Source: Teichococcus wenyumeiae
GTDB taxonomy: Bacteria; Pseudomonadota; Alphaproteobacteria; Acetobacterales; Acetobacteraceae
Direction: 5' to 3'
Assembly (NCBI RefSeq): GCF_003696345.1
Contig: NZ_RFLX01000001.1
Span: forward strand, 310,001-374,000
Length of the DNA stretch: 64,000 nucleotides
The translations under genes and the position numbers were made by a program. Under the pieces are notes generated by a model. The model saw only the letters and a program-made list of their open reading frames with translations, made no database searches and had not been told where the DNA came from. Shown piece after piece: positions 24,449-31,786 of this stretch (positions are counted from its first letter, which is position 1; each line of letters starts with the position of its first letter).

Positions 24449-26160
24449 CGTGCGGGCTCCGCCGACTGGAGGCGCCCGTCGCGGATCTCCAGCACGCGGT
24501 CGGCGGTGCCGAGAACGGAGCGGCGATGCGTGACGATCACCACCGTGACGTTGCCACGCAGCGCCGCCAGCAGCCGCGCCAGGCGCAGGTCGCCATCGGC
24601 GTCGGTCTGGGTGGTGACATCGTCCAGCAGCAGGATGCGCGGCTTCTCGACCAGCGCCCGCACCACGCCGATGCGCTGCACCGCCCCGCGCGGCAGCGGC
24701 ATGGCGGCGATGCCCACCTGCGTGTGCCAGCCGCCCGGCAGCAGCGAGGCGACATGGTCCAGCCCCAGCTCCGCCGCCAGCCGCAACGCCGTGCCTTCCA
24801 GATGCGGCTGGTGCAGCGTCAGGTTCTGCAGCAGCGTGCCGCGCACCAGCGCCACATCCGGCGGCACCAGCGCAACCAGGCGGCGCACCGGGCCGATATC
24901 GACTTGTGCAAGGTCCTGGCCATCGATCAGCACGCTGCCTTCGTCCGGCCGCAGGTCGCCTGCCATCAGGCGCAGCAGGGTGGAGCGGCCGGAACCATTG
25001 GCGCCGGTGATGCCCAGGATCTCGCCAGCGCGCAGGTCCAGTACCAGGCGGTCGAACAGCCAGCCGCGATGGCCGGGCGTGCGGAAGCGCAGCTCACGCA
25101 GCTGCAGCGTGCCCTGGCTGAGTTGCAGCGGCGGGCGGCCCGGCCGGCGCTCGCACGGCAGGGCGGCGATCTCGGCCACGCGGCGGCGGCTTTCCGCCAG
25201 GGATTGCAGGCGGGACCAGAGCGCGATGCCGCCCAGCAGCGGCTGCATGGTGCGCCCCACCAGCATAGTGCAGGCGCCCAGGCCGCCGACGCTGAGCTGC
25301 CCCGCCAGCACCATCTGGCAGCCGAAGGCGGCCACGCCGACGGTCGCCGCCTGAGCCAGCAGCAGCCCGCCTTCCTGGCCTGTCCAGGTTGCCTCCCCCA
25401 ACACGCGGCGCAACTGGGCGGAACCGTTCTGCAGCCGCTCGTAGCGGCGCTCCAGCAAGGGCTCGGCGCCCAGGATCTTCATGGCGTTGATGCCATGCAG
25501 GGTATCGAAGAGGAAGTTGAAGCGCCGTTCCTCGGCCAGGGCCAGCGCCTGGGCGGCGCGGCGCACCCGCCGGCCGGTCAGTCCCGCCAGCAGCGCGATT
25601 CCCGCCAGCAGCGCCACCGGCACCAGCACCAGCGGCCCGGCCAGGTACCACATGCCCAGCAGGTAGAGCAGCGCGAAAGGCAGGTCGAGCATGGCCTGCA
25701 GGGCGGGGCCGGACCAGGCATCCCGCAGCGTGCCGATGGCGGAAAGCCGCTCCACGTAATAGCCGTTGCCATGTGCTTCCAGCCCGGCCAGCGGCGCGCT
25801 GAGCAGCCGCTGCATGGCCTGCCGGTGCGTCCGCGCCTCCGATGCCGCGGCGGCGCGCGCCAGGATGCGGCCACGGACCTGCCGCAGCACGGCTTCCAGC
25901 AGGATGGCGGAGGTCACCGCCAGCGCCAGCATCGTCAGCGTGCCCACCGCCATGTTCGGCAGCACGCGGTCATAGACCTGCAGCAGCATCACCGGCAGCG
26001 CCAGCGCCAGCGCCAGCAGCGTGACCAGCAGCGTCGCCACCACCACCGGCACCAGAAAGGCCGCGCCGAAACGCCGGATGACGCCACGGACCGGGCGCGT
26101 CAGCCACAGATCGGACACGGCATCCGGCGCGGGGCGCGCCGGCAGCGTGACATCGGACAT
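24445..26160 (-). CDS. Type I secretion ABC transporter half with degenerate ATPase motifs
   Basis: A 571-residue exporter subunit without a C39 domain. The N-terminal LQVYDRVLPN and following membrane helices (about residues 35-310) are typical of type I secretion ATPases. The ATPase domain departs from consensus at three places: Walker A reads GANGSGRST with Arg for the catalytic Lys (near residue 390), the signature is LPRGA instead of LSGGQ, and Walker B is ILLLDDVTT with Asp for the catalytic Glu. The H-loop His is present (VTHRR). It is the first gene of the operon, with an inverted repeat just upstream. I infer that it is the low-activity half of a heterodimer with the next gene product. 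Confidence 0.86.
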   Translation of the reverse strand: MSDVTLPARPAPDAVSDLWLTRPVRGVIRRFGAAFLVPVVVATLLVTLLALALALPVMLLQVYDRVLPNMAVGTLTMLALAVTSAILLEAVLRQVRGRILARAAAASEARTHRQAMQRLLSAPLAGLEAHGNGYYVERLSAIGTLRDAWSGPALQAMLDLPFALLYLLGMWYLAGPLVLVPVALLAGIALLAGLTGRRVRRAAQALALAEERRFNFLFDTLHGINAMKILGAEPLLERRYERLQNGSAQLRRVLGEATWTGQEGGLLLAQAATVGVAAFGCQMVLAGQLSVGGLGACTMLVGRTMQPLLGGIALWSRLQSLAESRRRVAEIAALPCERRPGRPPLQLSQGTLQLRELRFRTPGHRGWLFDRLVLDLRAGEILGITGANGSGRSTLLRLMAGDLRPDEGSVLIDGQDLAQVDIGPVRRLVALVPPDVALVRGTLLQNLTLHQPHLEGTALRLAAELGLDHVASLLPGGWHTQVGIAAMPLPRGAVQRIGVVRALVEKPRILLLDDVTTQTDADGDLRLARLLAALRGNVTVVIVTHRRSVLGTADRVLEIRDGRLQSAEPAR

Positions 26161-26176
26161 GCCTCGGACACCTGAC

Positions 26177-26200
26177 CTTTGAACCAGGCGTCCTTCAAAG
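26177..26200. promoter_or_regulatory. Inverted repeat upstream of the type I secretion operon
   Basis: Perfect 7-base arms CTTTGAA and TTCAAAG separated by 10 bases, 17-40 bases upstream of the first ATG of the secretion operon and inside the divergent intergenic region. It could be an operator, or an RNA hairpin affecting translation of the first gene. Confidence 0.4.
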
Positions 26201-26314
26201 CATCCCGATCCTTAACAGCGCATGAAGAGGAACACAGGTTCCGGACGCGGCGGAGCATGCAACTTCGCTACCCGCGCTGCGTCAGAATGGTTTGGCGGAA
26301 AAAGGTCGCGGGCC

Positions 26315-28651
26315 ATGGCAGAGGAAGACAGGACCGCCCATTACGACGGCCCTTCGGGCGGCTGGGGCTCGGTGCGCGGCATATCGAGCATCTTCGGCAA
26401 GGAATGGGCCACGCCGCTCGCCATCGAGACGCTGATGCGGCAGAACAAGCCGGGCGGCTTCATGTGCGTCTCCTGCTCCTGGGCCAAGCCGGCCAGCCCC
26501 CATACATTCGAATTCTGCGAGAACGGCGCCAAGGCCACGCTCTGGGACCTGACCAGCCGCCGCTGCACGCCGGAGTTCTTTGCCGGGCACTCGCTGGCAG
26601 AGCTGCGCGAGTGGAAGGATTACGACCTGGAGCAGCAGGGCCGGCTGACGCATCCGATGCGCTACGATGCCACCACGGACCGTTACCTGCCTTGCGGCTG
26701 GGACGAAGCCTTCCAGGCCATCGGCCGCGAACTCCGCGCGCTGGAGCCGAAGTCGGCCGTCTTCTATTCCTCCGGCCGCGCGAGCCTGGAGACCGCCTAT
26801 CTCTACGCTCTCTTCGCCCGCCTCTACGGGCACAACAACCTGCCCGACAGCTCCAACATGTGCCACGAGACCACCTCGGTGGCGCTGAAGCAGGTGATCG
26901 GCGCCAGCGTCGGCACGGTGGTCTTCGACGACCTTTCCAGTTGTGACTGCATGTTCTTCTTCGGGCAGAACACCGGCTCGAACAGCCCGCGCTTCCTGCA
27001 CCCGTTGCAGGAAGCCGCCCGGCGCGGCGTGCAGATCATCACCTTCAACCCGGTGCGGGAAAAAGGCCTGGAGGTCTTCACCAATCCGCAAAGCCCGACG
27101 GAGATGCTGACGGGCCGGGAAACGCGGATCAGCAGCCAGTATCATCAGGTGCGGCCCGGTGGCGACATCGCGGTGCTGATGGGCATCTGCAAGCATGTCT
27201 TCGCGGCCGATGACGCTGCCCGGAAGCAGGGCCGGCGCGTGCTGGACACGGATTTCATCCAGCAGCACACGCATGGCCTCAAGGCCTTCGAGGCGCAGGT
27301 GCGCGCCATGCCCTGGTCAAGGATCGAGGAAGAATCCGGCCTGACGCAGCAGGCCATCGAAGGCGCGGCGCAGGTCTATGTGGAATCCGAACGCACCATC
27401 GGCATCTATGGCATGGGCCTGACCCAGCATGCCCATGGCTTCGAGAATGTGGCCATGCTGGTCAATATGCTGCTGCTGAAAGGCAATATCGGCCGCGACG
27501 GCACCGGCATCTCGCCGGTCCGCGGCCATTCCAACGTGCAGGGTCAGCGCACCGTCGGCATCTCGGAAAAGCCGGAGCTGGTGCCGCTCGAGAAGCTGGC
27601 CGCGCAGTTCAATGTCAAGCCGCCGCGCGACAAGGGCATGAACACGGTGGAGGCCTGCGAAGGCATTATCTCTGGCAAGGTGCGCGCCTTCATCGGCCTC
27701 GGCGGCAACTTCCTGCGCGCCATTCCTGAACGCGACCGCATGGAAAAGGCCTGGGCCGGCCTGCGCCTGACGGTGCAGGTCGCCACCAAGCTGAACCGCA
27801 GCCACCTGATCCCTGGCGAGGTCGCCTATCTCCTGCCCTGCCTCAGCCGCACCGAGGAGGATATCCAGGCCAGCGGCCCGCAGGCCGTCAGCATGGAGGA
27901 TACCTTCAGCTGCATCCACGGCTCGGTCGCGCGCCGCAAGCCGGCCAGCGAGCATCTGCGCTCGGAGCCCGCGATCGTCGCCGGCATGGCCAAGGCGACA
28001 CTGCCGCTGAACAACAGGGTGAAGTGGGACGAATGGGTCGCGGATTATACCCGCATCCGCGACCAGATCGCGGAATCCTACCCGGAGGAGTTCCACGACT
28101 TCAACGCGCGCCTGTTCACCCCCGGCGGCTTCTACCGCGGCAATTCGGCGCGCGAGCGGATCTGGAAAACCAAGTCCGGCAAGGCCGAGTTCACCACGCC
28201 CAAGACCATGTCGGCGGCCGGCTTCGCGGATGCGCCGGGGCGGTTCCGCCTGATCACCATGCGCAGCAACGACCAGTTCAACACCACCATCTATGGCTAC
28301 AGCGACCGGCTGCGCGGCATCGAGGGCACGCGTGATGTGCTGCTGATCAATCCGGAGGAGATGCGGCGGGCGGGGCTGCGGGAAGGCCAGCTCGTCTCCC
28401 TCGCCAGCGATGCGGAGGATGGCGTGGAGCGCAGCGTCCACGGTTTGGTGGTGACGCCCTTCTCCCTGCCCGATGGCTGCCTCGGCGCCTATTACCCCGA
28501 GATGAACCCGCTCATGCCGCTCTCCCACCACGACGAGCAGTCAAAGACGCCCGCCACGAAATCCGTGCCGGTGCGGATCCGGGTGGAAGAAGGCATGGCC
28601 CGTGCCGGAGACAGGAAGGAACCGGCAGGCCACACCACCAGGCCGGCCTGA
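26315..28651 (+). CDS. FdhF/YdeP-family molybdopterin oxidoreductase
   Basis: About 778 residues, close to E. coli YdeP (about 760). Early features are FMCVSCSW with two cysteines. N-M-C183-H-E follows, matching the Cys/SeCys-His molybdenum-ligand position of formate dehydrogenases. Pterin-binding segments include GQNTGSNSPRFLHPL, NMLLLKGNIGRDGTGISPVRGHSNVQGQRT and the C-terminal MRSNDQFNTTIYGYSDRLRGI. The ATG at 26315 was chosen because GGAAAAAGG lies about nine bases upstream and the length fits the family. An ATG at 26222 would add 31 residues unlike any family N-terminus. The physiological substrate of YdeP-type enzymes is not settled; an acid or redox stress link is known only for E. coli. 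Confidence 0.9.
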   Translation: MAEEDRTAHYDGPSGGWGSVRGISSIFGKEWATPLAIETLMRQNKPGGFMCVSCSWAKPASPHTFEFCENGAKATLWDLTSRRCTPEFFAGHSLAELREWKDYDLEQQGRLTHPMRYDATTDRYLPCGWDEAFQAIGRELRALEPKSAVFYSSGRASLETAYLYALFARLYGHNNLPDSSNMCHETTSVALKQVIGASVGTVVFDDLSSCDCMFFFGQNTGSNSPRFLHPLQEAARRGVQIITFNPVREKGLEVFTNPQSPTEMLTGRETRISSQYHQVRPGGDIAVLMGICKHVFAADDAARKQGRRVLDTDFIQQHTHGLKAFEAQVRAMPWSRIEEESGLTQQAIEGAAQVYVESERTIGIYGMGLTQHAHGFENVAMLVNMLLLKGNIGRDGTGISPVRGHSNVQGQRTVGISEKPELVPLEKLAAQFNVKPPRDKGMNTVEACEGIISGKVRAFIGLGGNFLRAIPERDRMEKAWAGLRLTVQVATKLNRSHLIPGEVAYLLPCLSRTEEDIQASGPQAVSMEDTFSCIHGSVARRKPASEHLRSEPAIVAGMAKATLPLNNRVKWDEWVADYTRIRDQIAESYPEEFHDFNARLFTPGGFYRGNSARERIWKTKSGKAEFTTPKTMSAAGFADAPGRFRLITMRSNDQFNTTIYGYSDRLRGIEGTRDVLLINPEEMRRAGLREGQLVSLASDAEDGVERSVHGLVVTPFSLPDGCLGAYYPEMNPLMPLSHHDEQSKTPATKSVPVRIRVEEGMARAGDRKEPAGHTTRPA

Positions 28652-28667
28652 CCCGCGCCAGCCTGAC

Positions 28668-30290
28668 TCAGCTATGCAGGCCGGGCGCTTCCTGGCCGGT
28701 GCTGGCGACATATTCGGTATAGCCGCCGCCATACTGGTGGATGCCCTCCGGCGTCAGTTCCAGCACCCGGTTGGACAGGGCCGCGAGGAAATGCCGGTCG
28801 TGCGAGACGAAGAGCATGGTGCCTTCGTATTGCGACAGCGCCGTGATCAGCATTTCCTTGGTGGCCATGTCCAGGTGGTTGGTGGGCTCGTCCAGCACCA
28901 GGAAGTTCGGCGGGTCGTAGAGCATCTTGGCCATCACCAGCCGCGCCTTCTCGCCGCCCGAGAGCACGCGGCACTTCTTCTCCACCTCGTCGCCGGAGAA
29001 GCCGAAGCATCCGGCCAGCGCGCGCAGCGAGCCCTGCGGGGCGCGTGGGAAGGCATCTTCCAATGCCTCGAACACCGTGTGGTCGCCATCCAGCATTTCC
29101 ATGGCGTGCTGCGCGAAATAGCCCATCTTCACGCTGCCGCCGACCGAGACGCTGCCCTCGTCCGGCTCGGTGGAGCCGGTCACCAGCTTCAACAGCGTGG
29201 ACTTGCCGGCGCCATTTGTGCCCAGCACGCAGCAGCGTTCCTTGCGGCGCACCAGGAAGTCCAGCCCCTCGTAGATGACCTTGCTGCCGTAGCGCTTGTG
29301 CACGTTCTTCAGGCTCACCACGTCGTCGCCGGAGCGCGGCGCCGGCTGGAACTCGAAGGCCACCGTCTGGCGCCGCTTCGGCGGCTCAACACGGTCGATC
29401 TTCTCCAGCTTCTTCACCCGGCTCTGCACCTGCGAGGCATGCGAGGCGCGGGCCTTGAAGCGCTCGATGAACTTGATCTCCTTGGCCAGCATCGCCTGCT
29501 GGCGCTCGAACTGCGCCTGCTGCTGCTTCTCGGCCATGGCGCGCTGCGCCTCGTAGAATTCGTAGTCGCCGGAATAGGAGGTCAGATTGCCGCCATCGAT
29601 CTCGATGATCTTGTTGATGATGCGGTTCATGAACTCGCGGTCGTGCGAGGTCATCAGCAGCGCGCCGTCATAGCCCTTCAGGAACTGCTCCAGCCAGATC
29701 AGGCTTTCGAGGTCGAGGTGGTTGCTCGGCTCGTCCAGCAGCATCACGTCGGGGCGCATCAGCAGGATGCGGGCCAGCGCCACGCGCATCTTCCAGCCGC
29801 CGGACAGCGCGCCGACATCGCCGTCCATCATCTCCTGGCTGAAGGAGAGGCCGGCCAGCACCTCCCGCGCCCGGCCTTCCAGCGCATAGCCGCCCATTTC
29901 CTCGAAGCGGCCCTGCACCTCGCCGAAGCGCTCGATCAGCGCCTCCATCTCATCCGCCCGCTCGGGGTCCGCCAGCGCGGCTTCCAGCGAGGCCAGCTCG
30001 GCCGCCACCTCGCTGACGGCGCCGGCGCCTTCCATCACCTCGGCCACGGCGCTGCGGCCGGACATCTCGCCCACATCCTGGCTGAAGAAGCCGATGCTGA
30101 CGCCGCGGTCCACCAGCACCAGCCCTTCGTCCGGCTGCTCCTGGCCGGTGATCATGCGGAAGAGGGTGGTCTTGCCCGCCCCGTTGGGGCCGACGAGGCC
30201 GACCTTCTCGCCCTTCTGGAGGGCGGCGGAAGCCTCGATGAAGAGAAGCTGCTGGCCGTTCTGCTTGCTGATGGAGTCGAGCCGGATCAT
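28668..30290 (-). CDS. ABC-F family ATPase (ribosome-associated type)
   Basis: A 540-residue soluble protein with two ATPase domains and no membrane segments. Domain 1 has GPNGAGKTT, LSGGWKMRVALARILL and LLDEPSNHLD. Domain 2 has GTNGAGKST, LSGGEKARLVMAKML and VLDEPTNHLD. The charged linker between them (about residues 225-310) is the P-site tRNA interaction motif region, with AEKQQQAQFERQQAMLAKEIKFIERF. This is the EttA/YbiT-like layout of translation factors that act at the ribosomal E site. The start at MIRLDSIS matches family N-termini; a 22-residue upstream extension is possible but has no homologous look. It converges on the molybdoenzyme gene. Confidence 0.94.
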   Translation of the reverse strand: MIRLDSISKQNGQQLLFIEASAALQKGEKVGLVGPNGAGKTTLFRMITGQEQPDEGLVLVDRGVSIGFFSQDVGEMSGRSAVAEVMEGAGAVSEVAAELASLEAALADPERADEMEALIERFGEVQGRFEEMGGYALEGRAREVLAGLSFSQEMMDGDVGALSGGWKMRVALARILLMRPDVMLLDEPSNHLDLESLIWLEQFLKGYDGALLMTSHDREFMNRIINKIIEIDGGNLTSYSGDYEFYEAQRAMAEKQQQAQFERQQAMLAKEIKFIERFKARASHASQVQSRVKKLEKIDRVEPPKRRQTVAFEFQPAPRSGDDVVSLKNVHKRYGSKVIYEGLDFLVRRKERCCVLGTNGAGKSTLLKLVTGSTEPDEGSVSVGGSVKMGYFAQHAMEMLDGDHTVFEALEDAFPRAPQGSLRALAGCFGFSGDEVEKKCRVLSGGEKARLVMAKMLYDPPNFLVLDEPTNHLDMATKEMLITALSQYEGTMLFVSHDRHFLAALSNRVLELTPEGIHQYGGGYTEYVASTGQEAPGLHS

Positions 30291-30490
30291 GGAGACTGGG
30301 GCGCCTGGACAGTGATGGCGCGCGGGCGCCGTGGAAGAAGGGGCGTCCGAGACCACGTCCGCCGCCCGCCGTCAACCGGAAGCGCCAGCGTATCCGGCCA
30401 AGCCCAGGCCGCAGGAGGCGGCGCGCGGGAAAGCCTTCGTTCATGGTTGCGGACCTAGCTTGGCCACCGCGATGTCGAGGAGGCCGCACT

Positions 30491-31437
30491 ATGCCCCATT
30501 CCGGGAAGCAGATTCCCTGCCCCGCCCCCGGCAGGCGGCGGGCCCTGGCCAGCATGCTGGCGGGGCTGCTGACCCCGCTGGCGGCGGCCAGGGCGGGCGC
30601 CGGGCCGGCGGAGCCGGAGACCGCGCGGCAGATCGTCGGTGCCTTCGACCGGCTCTTCGAAGGGCCGCGCATCTCAGCCGCGCCGCGCATTTCACGGGCG
30701 CCGCCACGCCGGTGCTGGCCCGCTTCTCCAATTTCGCGGCCATTCCCGGCCTGCCGGACGGGCACCCCGCCGCCAGCCCGCGCGGCCTGGCGGTCAAGTT
30801 CCTGCTGCCGGATGGCGGCGAGACCGACATCGTCGCGCATTCCTTCAACGGCTTCCCCGCCGCCACGCCCGAGGCCTTCCTGTGCTTCCTGCGCAGCCTG
30901 CCGGATGCCGCGCGGCTCGAAGCCCTGGCGGCGGCCGAGCCGGCGGTGCGCCGCTTCCTGGATACCCCCAAGCCGCCACCGGCCAGCTATGCCAGCGAGA
31001 ACTACTTCGGCGTCACCGCCTTCGTCTTTGTCGATGCCGCCGGCCGGCGCCGCCACGGCCGCTACCGCATCCTGCCACAGGCCGGGGCCGCCTGGCTGAC
31101 ACCGGAGGCGGCGGCGGCGCGGGAGCCCGGCTACCTGGCCGCGGAACTGCGATCCCGCCTGGCGGCCGGCCCGGTGGCCCTGCGCCTGATGCTGCAACTG
31201 GCGGCTCCGGGGGACCAGACCGCCGATGGCTCGCACCCCTGGCCGGAGGACCGGCCCCTGGCCGAACTCGGCGCCCTGAGCCTGCACCGGCTGGCCGGGG
31301 CGCCCGATGCGGCGCGGCCGGACCTGCGCTTCGTGCCCACCAGCCTGGTCGCGGGCATCGAGCCCTCGGACGATCCGATGCTGCTGGCCCGCACCCTGGC
31401 CTACGATGTCTCGGCCGAGCGGAGGGCGCGGCCATGA
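30491..31437 (+). pseudogene. Catalase-related peroxidase (SrpA-like), frameshifted with internal deletion
   Basis: The N-terminal part reads in one frame from ATG 30491: a signal peptide (GRRRALASMLAGLLTPLAAARAGA) and TARQIVGAFDRLFEGP. After about 30667 the homology continues in another frame as LSRAAHFTGAATPVLARFSNFAAIPGLPDGHP through to a TGA at 31435-31437. Catalase-related proteins normally have about 25-30 residues between these parts, including the distal R-x-x-H-A-K-G segment with the catalytic histidine. That segment is absent here. So about 80 bases are missing and the frame is broken. The rest (SPRGLAVKFLLPDGGETDIVAHSFNGFPAATPEAF and onward) is well preserved, suggesting a recent lesion or an assembly error. 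Confidence 0.75.
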
Positions 31438-31760
31438 CCAACCGGCTGCTGCTGACGCTGCTGGGGCTGCTGCTCGGCTCCACCGCCATGGCCCTCTCCC
31501 GCCCGGCGGAGATCCTGATCACGCAGAAGAACCGCGAATTCTCGGTGCGGGAAGCCAGCATCGCCGCCGGCGGCCGGCTGCTCTTCTCCAACGATGACGA
31601 TTTCCCGCACCAGATCAGCGCCAGCGGGCCAGGCGTCGCGATCAGCTCGCCGCTGCAGCGCCCGGGGGAGATGCTCAGCATCCTGCTGCCGCAGGCCGGC
31701 ACCGTGCAGATCCGCTGCGGCATCCATCCGCGCATGCGGCTGACCGTGCAGGTGGATTGA
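31434..31760 (+). CDS. Small secreted cupredoxin (type 1 copper protein)
   Basis: A 108-residue protein with a signal peptide (NRLLLTLLGLLLGSTAMA) and a plastocyanin-like beta sandwich. Candidate type 1 copper ligands are His in DDFPHQIS and the C-terminal Cys-His-Met set in RCGIHPRM (C-x2-H-x2-M). It would act in the periplasm in electron transfer or copper handling. The ATG overlaps the stop of the broken catalase gene, indicating that they were one operon; a periplasmic peroxidase and its electron donor would make sense together, but that is inferred. The upstream lesion may reduce its expression. Confidence 0.85.
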   Translation: MTNRLLLTLLGLLLGSTAMALSRPAEILITQKNREFSVREASIAAGGRLLFSNDDDFPHQISASGPGVAISSPLQRPGEMLSILLPQAGTVQIRCGIHPRMRLTVQVD

Positions 31761-31786
31761 GCAAGCCGGGGCAAAAGGGCCAGGAC

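Noticed and set aside
22217-25354. Plus-strand open frame of about 1000 codons opposite the two ABC exporter genes
   Set aside because: His/Gln/Arg-rich composition without motifs. The opposite strand encodes recognisable membrane and ATPase domains.
26222-26314. N-terminal extension of the molybdoenzyme from ATG 26222
   Set aside because: There is no ribosome-binding site, and the additional residues do not look like family N-termini or a signal. ATG 26315 fits better.
30331-30490. Intact long version of the catalase-related protein starting at 30331
   Set aside because: The first 110 residues in that frame are Gly/Ala/Arg-rich and unrelated to catalase; the true signal peptide is in another frame, so the gene is broken.
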